From the NCBI GenBank assembly GCA_964422365.1, contig CAYRAV010000007.1, forward strand, positions 17,850-81,849: 64,000 nucleotides of DNA, read 5' to 3'. The translations under genes were made by a program, and so were the position numbers. This stretch comes from CAYRAV01 sp964422365 (lineage in GTDB: Bacteria > Bacillota > Clostridia > Lachnospirales > Lachnospiraceae). The notes below the pieces were generated by a model. It worked only from the letters and a program-made list of their open reading frames with translations, was not told the DNA's origin and ran no database searches. Of the stretch, positions 35,714 through 46,100 are shown piece after piece (the first letter of the stretch is position 1; every line of letters begins with the position of its first letter).

Positions 35714-37501
35714 TTATTGTTCTGCAATCCAGTCATCCAAGTACTCATCTAATACATAGAACTGACATGGTCCCATATCCAGTAAAAATTGATGGAAATT
35801 TTTCTGATTAAATTTATCACCAAGTTTCTTTTCTGCTTTTTCTCTTAGTTCCATGAATTCCAGATAGCCAATTGTATATTTTAAATAGTTGGCAGGTTCA
35901 TCAACCATAGCCTGATGAATTTGCTGCATAACATTTTCATCTGTAATACCAAAGGTTTTTAAATATTCTTTGGTATCTTCTAAAGTCCAGCCCTTGTAAT
36001 TCACACCAATATCAACTTTGGCATACATGCATAGACTGGCAACTGTATTTTTCATGCAGAATTCTGCAAGGTCACTGTTCAGACCAGAGATTCCATAAGA
36101 ATACATTTCACAATAAGTTGCCCATCCTTCTGAATAACCGCTGAAATTTAGGAGAGCGCGAATCGGCTGGGGATTCTGCTGGTTAAAATAAACATTTTGA
36201 TATAAATGCCCTGGGTATCCTTCATGGGCAATTGTCGTAAAAATAGTATTTTTATCATAATTGTCATTTTTATTGATATAGATATTATTTTCATCACATT
36301 TATCTAATGCAGGTGTAAGATAAAATGCAGGGCTTAAATGATCCCGTAAGGACTTATGAACTTCTTTCATATTGCAATTTACCTTTTCTTTTAAATCAGG
36401 AAAGTCATCACATATCGCTTCCTGCAAATAGGATAGGATTTCTTCTGGTTCTGTTCTGGAAAATTTCATATCATAAAATTCATTTACTAAATCGGGATTT
36501 TTAGAAGATAAGGAAGTCATTTTTATCATACATCCTGCAATGGCAGTATCCAGGGCTTTTTCAAGATCATTGATAGACTTATTAGAGCCTGTTGAAGCTG
36601 CTACTAAATATTCATAATATTGTTTTCCTTTTTCATAATTACATAATCCATTTTCATTAGTGTTAGTTCCTTTTAAATTTTCCAAACCTTTTATTAGTGT
36701 TTCATAAGCAGGGATAACATGGTTTATGATAGCATTTTTATTTTCTTTTTTAAAGCTGCTTTTTTCTTCATTTGTTAACCCTTCATAGTTGTCAATATGG
36801 TCATTGAAAATTTCAATGAGATAATTGCTATTAGGATTTTCAATAAAGTCTTTGCATTGGTCGATAATTTCATCAGCAGTTGTGTCACTCATAAACAGAC
36901 CTGCTTCGGATTTTTCTTGTTCATAGGAGAGAATTTGGTCAAAATACCGTTCTAAATCTGTAAGAAGTTCGAGATATGTTTTAATATCTTCCTTTGTATA
37001 GAAATTATATTCTGCCAGTAAGACAGGAAGCTGTGCCTGTAAGCCGATGGTAGGACTCAATGCCTCTCCATACAGATAAATGTCTTTTGCGGACTGATCT
37101 AATTCTAATTCATCTTTTAATATGGTATAAGTCTGTTTCTGTGTCTGTGAAAGGGCATTAAAATCAAAATCATTCAGCCGTTTTAAATAATTTTCTGATA
37201 ATGCATAGCCTTCTTTGACTGCGTCTGTACCATATTCTCCGAACGTGGCAGGTGCATCAGTAATGCCATAGTCCGCAGGATTTGCAAGAGTATAGTTAAG
37301 TGTGATACTATCCTGTTTTACTTCTGATATAAAAATCTCATTTAGAAAAGCATCAAATTTCTCCTGAACTTCAGGGTTTTCTTTTGAGGTGTCTGTCCGT
37401 GAATTGGCAGTCTGTTTTCCTATATGGCAGGCACTGGCAGTAATCAGTACAAAAATCAGTAAAAGAGATAAAATGTGTTGTTTTAAATTGTTTCGTTTCA
37501 T
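35714..37501 (-). CDS. DUF885-family lipoprotein peptidase
   Basis: A 595-residue lipoprotein (lipobox ASAC, Cys about 25) of the DUF885 family. The C-terminal half is helical and holds the metal-binding HEGYPGH motif and, about 35 residues later, a Glu in SEGWATYCEMYSYG, which resembles the zinc-dependent peptidase arrangement of M32-like enzymes. It probably degrades peptides outside the cell. It lies 13 bases downstream of the deacetylase gene on the same strand, so the two are probably co-transcribed. Confidence 0.9.
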   Translation of the reverse strand: MKRNNLKQHILSLLLIFVLITASACHIGKQTANSRTDTSKENPEVQEKFDAFLNEIFISEVKQDSITLNYTLANPADYGITDAPATFGEYGTDAVKEGYALSENYLKRLNDFDFNALSQTQKQTYTILKDELELDQSAKDIYLYGEALSPTIGLQAQLPVLLAEYNFYTKEDIKTYLELLTDLERYFDQILSYEQEKSEAGLFMSDTTADEIIDQCKDFIENPNSNYLIEIFNDHIDNYEGLTNEEKSSFKKENKNAIINHVIPAYETLIKGLENLKGTNTNENGLCNYEKGKQYYEYLVAASTGSNKSINDLEKALDTAIAGCMIKMTSLSSKNPDLVNEFYDMKFSRTEPEEILSYLQEAICDDFPDLKEKVNCNMKEVHKSLRDHLSPAFYLTPALDKCDENNIYINKNDNYDKNTIFTTIAHEGYPGHLYQNVYFNQQNPQPIRALLNFSGYSEGWATYCEMYSYGISGLNSDLAEFCMKNTVASLCMYAKVDIGVNYKGWTLEDTKEYLKTFGITDENVMQQIHQAMVDEPANYLKYTIGYLEFMELREKAEKKLGDKFNQKNFHQFLLDMGPCQFYVLDEYLDDWIAEQ

Positions 37502-37514
37502 AGGAAACTCCCTT

Positions 37515-39014
37515 CTATTTTATGTTGTAATACAAATTGCCGCTTTCAAGCTTGGCATTTTTATAAGCAGCAAGTTCGCTTACAGTTACAAGCTGATATC
37601 CTTTTTGAATCAATTTTGGTATTAGTTCTACAGCAGCATCTGCTGATGAAGCATGGATATCATGCATTAAAATGATATCTCCATCTTGTATATTATTCAA
37701 TACTGTTGTCACAATACTTGATTTGTCTGTTACTTCCTGGTCCTGGGTATCAATAGACCATAAGATAAACGGGGTATTGATATTCTTTTCTACGGTGTGG
37801 TTGATACTGCCATAAGGCGGGCGAGTCAAAGAAGAAGCTTTTCCTATAAGCTGCTTGATGGCGTTTTCTGTTCTTAAAGCTTCCTGTTGGATATCAGAAG
37901 CGGAAAGTGATGTTAATTTTTTATGGTTATAAGTATGGGAAGCAATTTCATTTCCGTTTTTGGAAGCTTTTCGTATGATGGATTTTGCACTTTCACCTGT
38001 TAACTTGGAGCCTAATACAAAGAAAGTGGCATGTGCATCAAATGTTTCAAGTGCATTTACAATTTTAGTAGTATATGCAGGTGCAGGTCCATCATTAAAG
38101 GTTAGAGCAGCCATTGGTTTTGTTGGATCAATGATTCGGACTTTAACGGTTTCAATAATTTTAGAACCATCTGTGGTAGCAGCAGTAAAGGTTACCGTTT
38201 TTCCGGTGCCGGCTTTTTTCGGATGTACAATTCCTTTTTGAGAAATGGAGGCATATGCATCATTACTGCTAGACCATGAAACTTTCTGGCAGGAAGCAGT
38301 ATTTGGGATACAGGAAGCTTTTAGCATCAAGCGCTTTCCAAGAAATACGAACTTCTTAGTGTTTGTAATTTTTAAACGTTGTACAGGTTGTTGTCCATAA
38401 ATGGTATAACTGGCAGATTTAGTGTGAGTAGAACCATTCTTTTTATAATAAACAACAGCAGTTACTACAACTGTTTTCCCTGCACCGCTTTTTTTTAGCA
38501 TTACAGTACCATTAGAAGAAATTTTTGCATAAGAGGAATTGTTTATGCTCCATTTAATGGAACTGTACTTGGCACCCTTCTCTTTTATTGTAATAGGATT
38601 ATAAGTAGAATGTAATGGCCATAGCTTAATGGAATTTTGGGAAAAATATACATTTTTAATTGTTTTCCCAGGGGTTTTTTTAGCGGGTGCCGCAGTAATG
38701 GAAGCATTAGTAGCGGTTTTGCTGCTTGTAGCGGAAGGAATAGGAGTTGCATCTGTATCATTGTTATCCATATTCTCATTATATGTGTTATTATCATATG
38801 GATTTTCATTGAATGTTATATCAGAAGGTGTGTCAGGATTATTTGAAATATCAGTGTCTGTATTATTTTCTGATGCAGCATCATTGGTAATGTCCATTGC
38901 ATGAATGATATTCTGCTGGTATAGATCTGTACTGCTGATCTGAGAAATACAAAGCAGGCAGACAAATAATAAAGCAAGAAATGTTTTTTGGTATATAGGT
39001 GGTTGATGTTTCAT
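37515..39014 (-). CDS. Polysaccharide deacetylase with Ig-like domains
   Basis: A 499-residue exported protein: signal/anchor (8-28), a Thr/Asn-rich linker (about 40-110), two Ig-like (BIG2-type) domains (about 115-205 and 210-300) that resemble cell-wall binding modules, and a NodB deacetylase domain (about 300-490). NodB motif 1 reads TFNDGP rather than TFDDGP, so the usual catalytic-base Asp is Asn; motif 2 SHTYNH and motif 3 RPPYG are normal. It would remove acetyl groups from peptidoglycan or another wall glycan if active. AGGAGAGAAC precedes the ATG. Confidence 0.9.
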   Translation of the reverse strand: MKHQPPIYQKTFLALLFVCLLCISQISSTDLYQQNIIHAMDITNDAASENNTDTDISNNPDTPSDITFNENPYDNNTYNENMDNNDTDATPIPSATSSKTATNASITAAPAKKTPGKTIKNVYFSQNSIKLWPLHSTYNPITIKEKGAKYSSIKWSINNSSYAKISSNGTVMLKKSGAGKTVVVTAVVYYKKNGSTHTKSASYTIYGQQPVQRLKITNTKKFVFLGKRLMLKASCIPNTASCQKVSWSSSNDAYASISQKGIVHPKKAGTGKTVTFTAATTDGSKIIETVKVRIIDPTKPMAALTFNDGPAPAYTTKIVNALETFDAHATFFVLGSKLTGESAKSIIRKASKNGNEIASHTYNHKKLTSLSASDIQQEALRTENAIKQLIGKASSLTRPPYGSINHTVEKNINTPFILWSIDTQDQEVTDKSSIVTTVLNNIQDGDIILMHDIHASSADAAVELIPKLIQKGYQLVTVSELAAYKNAKLESGNLYYNIK

Positions 39015-39219
39015 AAAGTTCTCTCCTCTAACATATCAATTTTTTGTTTCATATATGCTCTAAAAGTTATCATTCTGCCATATTGCTTAGAATTTGCCAG
39101 AATATACTTTTATATGGTCAAACAATAATCGTAAAAAGGGTAAAAAATCCATTTATTTCTATATTAGCTTTTGGCAGAAAGTTTGTCAATGTAAGAATTC
39201 TTAAGATTTTGAAATGTAC

Positions 39220-39357
39220 GAACCGTTCAGCCATGCAGAAACAATTGGGCAATATGCACACAGGAGTTTGTCCGACGTGAATAATTTGCCAGCCAAGCTG
39301 TAAATTGGGGAATAATGTATGTTGTGGGAAAATATGAATGGCATGGCTTGACTGTTA
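39220..39357. mobile_element. MITE family B, copy 1
   Basis: A 138-bp element with ends GAACCGTTCAGCCATGC and GCATGGCTTGACTGTTA (imperfect inverted repeats) and interior GCCAGCCAAGCTGTAAATT. The copy at 41979 shares ends and interior. It encodes nothing. The ends differ from family A. Confidence 0.65.
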
Positions 39358-39410
39358 TGAAATGTAACAGATTGAGGCTGGAGAGGTATTTATCAGGGTA
39401 AAGCAGAATT

Positions 39411-39462
39411 AAAAAGAACCTTTGCAGCATAATTATTATGTTATGTGCAGAAGTTCTTTTTT
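39411..39462. terminator. Bidirectional terminator after the XRE gene
   Basis: AAAAAGAACC and the complementary AGTTCTTTTTT form a long hairpin with an internal CTGCA/TGCAG stem; T-runs occur on both strands. It lies 15 bases after the stop of the minus-strand XRE gene. Confidence 0.75.
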
Positions 39463-39477
39463 GTAAGATTTTGTTCG

Positions 39478-39819
39478 TTATTCGTCTAATTGCAGCAACT
39501 TGTCAATCGCTGGCTGCATTTCTGTGTTTTTTCGATACTGTAGAATTAAATTTTTTTCTTTTTCACTTAAAATAAGATTAGTATTAGCTGATGTTTTTTG
39601 GTAGCCGAAAGTTTCTAATATGTTTTCAATGTGGTAGAGCTCGCATAAAAACATTAAAGTGTCAGCATCCGGCTGGGTGTGTCCGCTTTCCCATCCATAA
39701 ATGGTTTTTGGTGCTGCATCATTGTGATGTTCTTTTAAAATATCAGAAACTTCATTCACAGACAGCTGATTTAGTTTTCTATAATACTTTAACATAGCAG
39801 CAATATTTGGATTCTTCAT
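39478..39819 (-). CDS. XRE-family helix-turn-helix regulator
   Basis: A 113-residue regulator with an XRE-type DNA-binding domain (about 5-65: LKYYRKLNQLSVNEVSDILK, then KTIYGWESGHTQPDADTL) and a short helical tail. ATG 39819 is preceded by AGGTGAG. It is divergent from the defence cassette, shares a 170-base control region with it and is the likely repressor of it. Confidence 0.9.
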   Translation of the reverse strand: MKNPNIAAMLKYYRKLNQLSVNEVSDILKEHHNDAAPKTIYGWESGHTQPDADTLMFLCELYHIENILETFGYQKTSANTNLILSEKEKNLILQYRKNTEMQPAIDKLLQLDE

Positions 39820-39840
39820 TTTTGTACTCACCTCATGTTT

Positions 39841-39869
39841 ATAGTATCTATAGTTTTTTCATTTGTCAA
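39841..39869 (-). promoter_or_regulatory. Promoter of the XRE gene
   Basis: On the minus strand TTGACA (39869-39864), 17-base spacer, TACTAT (39846-39841); 22 bases before the start codon. Confidence 0.7.
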
Positions 39870-39912
39870 TTCTTCTGAAAGTAAATTCTTTTCATAATTA
39901 AGAAACTAAAAG

Positions 39913-39941
39913 TTGACTTTCTTTCAAAACAAGAATAAAAT
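39913..39941 (+). promoter_or_regulatory. Promoter of the defence cassette
   Basis: TTGACT (39913-39918), 17-base spacer, TAAAAT (39936-39941), 49 bases before the small regulator gene. GAAAGTAAA at 39876 and its near-inverse TTGACTTTC at 39913 could be operator half-sites for the divergent XRE protein, the second one covering the -35. Confidence 0.7.
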
Positions 39942-39989
39942 AGAGTAAATGTGATAAATTTCTTGTATTTGAAGAAAGAAGGTAAAAAA

Positions 39990-40187
39990 ATGAAAATGAA
40001 AAACAGGCTAATTGAATATATGGAAACTTGTGAAATTTCATTTGACAGCCTTTCAGAAATTTTAAATATAGATAGAAATAAGTTTGAAAAAAACAGCAGA
40101 CAGGACTGGAGTGCAGAGGAGTTATTAGAGATATGCACTTATTTACAGATTGATCCTCAAAGATTTTATGAGAAACAGCTAAGTTAA
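39990..40187 (+). CDS. Small helix-turn-helix-like protein
   Basis: A 65-residue protein with a compact XRE/Cro-like helical pattern (LIEYMETCEISFDSLSEILN, then LLEICTYLQIDPQRF). ATG 39990 follows AGAAGGT; an upstream frame start has no ribosome site. It is first in the plus-strand cassette, 45 bases before the PAPS-reductase-like gene, and could be a Cro-like second regulator that balances the divergent XRE protein. Confidence 0.65.
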   Translation: MKMKNRLIEYMETCEISFDSLSEILNIDRNKFEKNSRQDWSAEELLEICTYLQIDPQRFYEKQLS

Positions 40188-40232
40188 GAGAGAAGCAGCC
40201 AATTATTGCTTGCGGGAAGGGCAGGAAAATTT

Positions 40233-41975
40233 ATGATAAGGTATCGTTGTGAAAAAGATAATATAGAAGTAAATACAAGTGTGTGTCCTCATTGCGGGCA
40301 GAGAGCATTTCCTGTTCAATCAGAACTATATTGGTGCAGCAGTTGTAACATACCCACCTATGAAAAAGAATGTCCCCTCTGCCATAATGAAGGAAAGCGT
40401 GTATCAGCTGATCTTCGTCCTGTTTTCCCAGAGGAAAGAATATTGCTGGAAACTATTTCAGAACAGGAAGAATATACAAATCAAGTAATTGATTTGAAGG
40501 ATAAATCTGTTTGGAATGGTGCAGGAAGTATCTATTATGCCAACGGAAAAAGGCTGGGAATACAGATGGGAAAATTAAAAGGACTGAATATAGGCAAGAT
40601 ACGGTTACAGTATGAAAAGAAGGTAGAACAGCAGCTGGAAGAATATAAGAAAACGTTTGAAAAAGAACAGGAAAAATTCGTAAAAGCAAATGAAGGGCAT
40701 TTTTATCGGATAGAGCAGGAAGCAATGGAATATATCAGGGAGATTGCTGAAAAATACAGTATAGGTGATATGATGGTGTCTTTTTCGGGAGGAAAGGATT
40801 CTACAGTGGTGGCGGATTTGGTTACAAGGACAATTGGGGATGGGAATAAAAAGGTTCTGCATATTTTTGGAGATACTACATTGGAGTTTCCAAGTACGTA
40901 TGCCTATGTGGAGCGGTACAAAAAAGAACATCCAAAGATACCAGTTGTGTCTTCAAGAAATAAGGAAAAAGATTTTGGGGAATTGTGCCGGTTAGTAGGG
41001 CCTCCAAGCCGGGTAATGCGGTGGTGCTGTACAATTTTTAAGACAGGTGCCATTACAAGAAAAATCGAGAAACTATTTCGGAATAAAAGGCATATTATTA
41101 CATTTTATGGAGTCCGCAGGAGTGAGTCCGCCAACAGAAGTAAATACAGTAAAGAAACAGAAAGTCCCAAAATTGCAAAGCAGACAGTAGTTTCCCCAAT
41201 TATTGACTGGTTTGATTTTGATGTGTGGCTGTATATCCTATCAAGAAAGGTAGATTTTAATGATGCCTACAGAATAGGGTATGCGAGAGTTGGATGCTGG
41301 TGTTGTCCTAATAATAGTATATGGTCAGAATTTTTGTCTAAGCTGCATATGCCGGAACAGTATCAGGTTTTTCGGGATATATTGCTCTCTTTTGCAGTAC
41401 AGATTGGAAAGCCGGATGCGGAAGAGTATGTGGATAGCGGCAACTGGAAAGCAAGGCAGGGAGGAAACGGGGTGGAGATGGCACAGAGATCGGTGGTATC
41501 ATTTACTCCTTGTGTTACAGAGGAAAATACCTTTCATTATGAACTGCAAAGACCAATTGAGAAAGAATTTTATGGATTGTTTCAACCCTTTGGAAAACTG
41601 GACTTTGAAATGGGGAATGTAAGATTGGGGGAAGTATATGTACTGAATGAAAAAGAGGAAATTGTTTTAAAGCTGCAGGGAAGAATAGGAAGCAAAAAGC
41701 TCAAAGTCAGCATTTATAAGAATAATATTGCAGGTGCAAGGAACTTAAAAGGGGCAGAAGAAAAAATAAAGTGTCAGTTGACAAAGTACCAGATGTGTAT
41801 GGGATGCCTTGCCTGTGAAGGAGTATGCAGACAGGATGCCATTACAATTCGGGAAAAAGATAGAAGGATTTTCTATCAGATATCAGATCAGAAATGTGTC
41901 AGATGTGGGAAGTGTGTAGGACATTTTGTAGGAGGATGTTATATGAGAAAGGTGCTGGCTATTAGAAGAACATAA
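40233..41975 (+). CDS. PAPS-reductase/DndC-like protein with ferredoxin domain
   Basis: A 580-residue protein with several parts: N-terminal zinc-ribbon-like Cys pairs (CPHCG, CSSC, CPLC; residues about 15-60), a linker, a PP-loop ATP-pyrophosphatase domain (SFSGGKDS at about 186-193; CCTIFKTGA; GVRRSESANR; CWCCPN) and a C-terminal 2[4Fe-4S] ferredoxin (CMGCLACEGVC and CVRCGKC). The core is that of DndC/SspD, which activates DNA for sulfur insertion in phosphorothioation; the ribbons and ferredoxin resemble archaeal-type PAPS-reductase homologues. With a cysteine desulfurase in the same cassette, sulfur transfer to DNA is the best guess. ATG 40233 follows GGCAGGA. Confidence 0.85.
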   Translation: MIRYRCEKDNIEVNTSVCPHCGQRAFPVQSELYWCSSCNIPTYEKECPLCHNEGKRVSADLRPVFPEERILLETISEQEEYTNQVIDLKDKSVWNGAGSIYYANGKRLGIQMGKLKGLNIGKIRLQYEKKVEQQLEEYKKTFEKEQEKFVKANEGHFYRIEQEAMEYIREIAEKYSIGDMMVSFSGGKDSTVVADLVTRTIGDGNKKVLHIFGDTTLEFPSTYAYVERYKKEHPKIPVVSSRNKEKDFGELCRLVGPPSRVMRWCCTIFKTGAITRKIEKLFRNKRHIITFYGVRRSESANRSKYSKETESPKIAKQTVVSPIIDWFDFDVWLYILSRKVDFNDAYRIGYARVGCWCCPNNSIWSEFLSKLHMPEQYQVFRDILLSFAVQIGKPDAEEYVDSGNWKARQGGNGVEMAQRSVVSFTPCVTEENTFHYELQRPIEKEFYGLFQPFGKLDFEMGNVRLGEVYVLNEKEEIVLKLQGRIGSKKLKVSIYKNNIAGARNLKGAEEKIKCQLTKYQMCMGCLACEGVCRQDAITIREKDRRIFYQISDQKCVRCGKCVGHFVGGCYMRKVLAIRRT

Positions 41976-41978
41976 GGG

Positions 41979-42128
41979 TAACCGTTTAGCCATGCATGAA
42001 TCATTTACCAGCCAAACTGTAAATTTAGGGGGAATAATTTACATTCTGGAAAATGATACCCATTCGGCATATCGTAATAAATGTGCTTTGTGCTAAAAAT
42101 AAGGTATGAATGGTATGGATAACTGTTA
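41979..42128. mobile_element. MITE family B, copy 2
   Basis: A 150-bp element with inverted ends TAACCGTTTAGCCATGC and GTATGGATAACTGTTA, TA at both edges, lying between the PAPS-reductase-like and DUF4007 genes, so it interrupts the cassette without breaking a gene. Interior GCCAAACTGTAAATT matches copy 1. Confidence 0.75.
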
Positions 42129-42199
42129 CATATGAAATGGAGACAGTTGCTAAACAGATTGTTTTAGAAAGAAGAGAGTGTGTAAAATAGGAGAACGAT

Positions 42200-43060
42200 A
42201 TGGATAAAAAGAAATTGAAATTAAAAGGGCATGAGACATTTGTAATACGGGAAGGATGGCTGTCTAAGGGAATGAGAGCTGTGACAGAGAATCCAAAAGT
42301 ATTTTCAGAAATGCATGGTGCAGATGCTTTGGGAGTTGGTACGAATATGGCGAAGGCGATAAGGTACTGGATGAAGGCAGCAGGACTTACAGTGGAACAG
42401 AATGGGCAGGGAGCACATTTGTCTGAGTTTGGAAATATTGTATATCAATATGATCCTTATATAGAAGAAGATTTTACTTTGTGGTGTGTACATATTAACC
42501 TGGCAGAAAATGAGAAACTTGCTACAGTCTGGTACTTATTTTTTCAGTATTGCGAATTAGAGGAGTTTACAAAGGAAGAGTTTGAAAAAATGATGATAGA
42601 AGAAGTGTATCGATACAAAGGAGATTATGATTTCAGCAGGCGTTCTCTAGCAGATGACTGTAAGGTGCTGTTAAAGATGTACAGCAGGGAAAAGTTAGAG
42701 GAGTCTGACCCGGAAGATAAGAAAATCTGTCCTTTGTCTAAACTTGGACTTTTGCGAAAGAATGAAATGTATTTTAAAAGAATACAGCCGGATTTTAACC
42801 GTTTTCCGGAAGAAGTATTGTTGTATTTTTTGCAGGGGGTGTGGGAAGAAGAGGATGCCATTAGTATGGAGAAACTATATTATGATCATCATGGTGCTGC
42901 AAAGATATTAGGGCTTGGCATGAGCGGATACCAGGAATATTTAGACGGTTTGGCACAGAAAGGATATATTGATATTAACCGTACAGCGGGACTGGATATG
43001 ATTTATAAAAGGACAGAGATGACGAGAGTACAAGCAGCAAAAAAATATTATGGAGGATAA
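42200..43060 (+). CDS. DUF4007-family protein
   Basis: A 286-residue protein with the DUF4007 opening GHETFVIREGWLSKG and the later GVGTNMAKAIRYWMKA and DPYIEEDFTLWCVHINL segments. The family has no known activity but is regularly found beside PAPS-reductase-like and DndD-like genes in defence loci. A winged-helix-like C-terminus (about 225-280) suggests DNA contact. AGGAGAACGAT precedes the ATG; the next gene starts 46 bases downstream. Confidence 0.9.
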   Translation: MDKKKLKLKGHETFVIREGWLSKGMRAVTENPKVFSEMHGADALGVGTNMAKAIRYWMKAAGLTVEQNGQGAHLSEFGNIVYQYDPYIEEDFTLWCVHINLAENEKLATVWYLFFQYCELEEFTKEEFEKMMIEEVYRYKGDYDFSRRSLADDCKVLLKMYSREKLEESDPEDKKICPLSKLGLLRKNEMYFKRIQPDFNRFPEEVLLYFLQGVWEEEDAISMEKLYYDHHGAAKILGLGMSGYQEYLDGLAQKGYIDINRTAGLDMIYKRTEMTRVQAAKKYYGG

Positions 43061-43106
43061 ATGCCGATCAGCAGTGTAGTAATATACTGGTAAGGCTAAT
43101 AGACAT

Positions 43107-46100
43107 ATGAGCAGACTAAAAGATATTGTTAAGGTAAATAAAAAATTTCAAAAATCAATCAACATGAGGTTAGATTACAATCAGTTAGATAAGATACAAA
43201 GCTATATTCCGACAAGAGCATCGGTGCAGGTGTTAAAACAGTATTTGTACCAGATTTCCCAGAATAGAGGAGATAAGTCTACGATTCTGATTGGACCATA
43301 TGGAAAAGGAAAATCCCATTTATTGCTGATATTGCTGGCACTTGTATCCAGAGAAAATATGGGTTTTTGGGAAAATTTCAATATAAATAATGAAATAGGA
43401 CAGGAGAGAAATCCAGGAACTGCAATAAAAAGACAAAAGGTTATCTCAGAACTGATTGCCAAGCTGGAATATGTGGATTCTGAAGCAGGAGATTATGCAG
43501 AGCAGCTGGTAAAGAGGCAAAAACCCTATTTGCCTGTGCTGGTTTCTAATACAAACGGAGATTTAAGAAAGGCATTTTTGCTGGCATTAAAAGAGGGCCT
43601 TGAGCGGGATGGATTAGAAAGGATTGCACCACATACTTATTTTGATGAGGCGATACAGACCATTTTGCAATGGAAGGAAAATTATGCGGACACTTATGAA
43701 AAGTTTAAAATATATCTGCAGGAGGGGAAGACAAATGAAGAAATATTTATTAAGAGGTTAAAATGTTATGATCAAAATGCATTGAAATTCTTTCAGGAGA
43801 TTTATCCAAACCTTACTTCGGGTGGTGTATTTGAACCTATGGTGCAGATGGATGTCATTACATTGTATCAATCTGTGAATGAAACATTATGTATACAATA
43901 TGGTTATGGCGGTATTATGCTGATTTTTGATGAGTTTAGCAAGTTTGTGGAAGGATATCCAAAGGAAAGTTTTTCAAGTGCTATGGAGCAATTGCAGAAT
44001 ATATGTGAACTTGCGAATAGTACGAAGCAGTATCCATTGCATGTGATATTAGTGGCACATAAGGCAATAAAGGAATATAGAAATATGCTGCCAAAGGAAG
44101 TAATGAATACCTACACTGGTGTAGAGGGAAGAATCGGAGAAATTCGCTTTACTGTGTCATTACAGAATAGTTATGAACTGATACAAAATGCAGTCCATAA
44201 GGAAAAGCAGTTATTTGAGAAGGAAGTGGCAGCAACAGAAAAATTTAAGCATATACAAGAGGAATCTTATGTACTGCCTTATTTTCAGTCTGTTTTTACA
44301 AAAAAAGAATTTGAAGACATTGTAATGAGAGGTTGTTTTCCGTTGACTCCGGTTGCCGCATATCTGCTATTAAAGGTTAGTGAAAAGGCAGTACAGAATG
44401 AAAGGACAGTATTTACTTTTCTTGCACATGAAGAGCAGTACAGTATGGCACGTTTTATACAAGAGCAGAAGGAAACAGATTCTATGTATGTTACAGCAGG
44501 CAGGATATATGATTATTTTTCAAATGTCTTTAAAGGTGAAAGTTCAAATACAGTTTTTCATAATGAGTGGCTGAAGACAGAGTATGCACTGTTAAAAATA
44601 AGTGATAGAGAAACAATTAGGAGTTCAGAGAAGGAAAAGGAAGTAATTAAGACGATTGCTCTTATCCGTATGGTTGGAAAACAAGATGAAATGTTTGCAA
44701 AGGATGAAGTGATACGTTTGGGTGCCGGACTGGAACCGGAAGAATATAAAGAAGTAATAGAATATCTGAGGCAGGAACAGATTTTGCTGTTTCGCAGTAA
44801 GACACATACTTATGCGTTCAAAAATAATATTGGAGTGGATATAGAAAAAGAAATCAATCAGGTCAAAAATGTGCAATTTACAAAAATCAATCTGTGCAAG
44901 GAGTTAGAAAAGGTTTCTGAATTAGAATATGAACTGCCCAAACGTTATAATCAAAAATATACAATGACAAGATATTTTCGTTACCAGTTTATGACAATAG
45001 AAAATTTTCTTAGATTACCCAAGGCAGAATATTTGTTTGAGGACAAATTTGCAGATGGGAAAATTATTGCACTTGTAAAAACGGAAGAAATCTCTACAGA
45101 TTATATAATGGAGCATTTAACACAGTTAGAAGAGGAACGTATTGTAGTAATTGAACCAAAGGAGATTTTTTCGCAGGAAGATAATTTAAAAAAAATTCTG
45201 GCAATCAGGTATTTAAAGGCAGATGAGAATTTTCTGGAAAATAATAAGGCATTAGAGCAGGAATTGAATTTATATGAGGAGGATTTGCTTTTTGAAGTAA
45301 ATGCAGCACTAGAACAGTATTATCTTCCGCTTTATGGCAGATGTATGGTTTTATATGGAACGAGAAAATATGAGCCGGCGGCGGGAACAAAGCAAAAAGA
45401 AGATTCTCATTTTAATCAGCTGCTTAGTTTGATTTGTGAACATTATTATCGGCATGCACCAAAAATTAATAATGAAATGATTAATAAGCGGTTTCTTACT
45501 GTGCAGGTTAGGAAAGCCAGAGCGAATATTATTGAGAATATATTAGGAGCAAGGGAATTTTCTATTTACAAAAAAGGAACAGCAGCGGAAGCAACTATTT
45601 TTCGTGCAGTATTTGTGAAAACAGGACTGATAGAGCTTCATGATGGAGAAGAGGTTTTATCTTACAAGAAGGATGAGGGAGTTTTTCAGGTTTTAGAGGA
45701 AATTAAGAAGTTTATGGAGATGGTAGCAGGGAGGAAACAGTGCTTTTCTGTACTATATGACATCTTGCAGGGAAAAGAGTTTGGTGTGAGAAAAGGAATT
45801 TTACCATTGTACCTTTCTTATGGATTTTCCTTGTGGTCAGAAACACCAATTATTTACCTGAATACAAGGGAGGTACGATTAGATGTACAGACAATAGAAA
45901 ATATAAATCAACTGCCGGAACAGTATTATCTTTATATGGAAAAGGAAACAGTGGAAAAAGAAAAATATTTAGCAGGGCTTGAGGGGCTATTTTCAGATAA
46001 AGAGATAAGGCATCCTGAAAAGGAAAAAATGTTTCAAAAAAACGATAAAAACCGTTTGCTTATATTGTCAGATTGTATCCACAGCTGGTATTGTTCCCTG

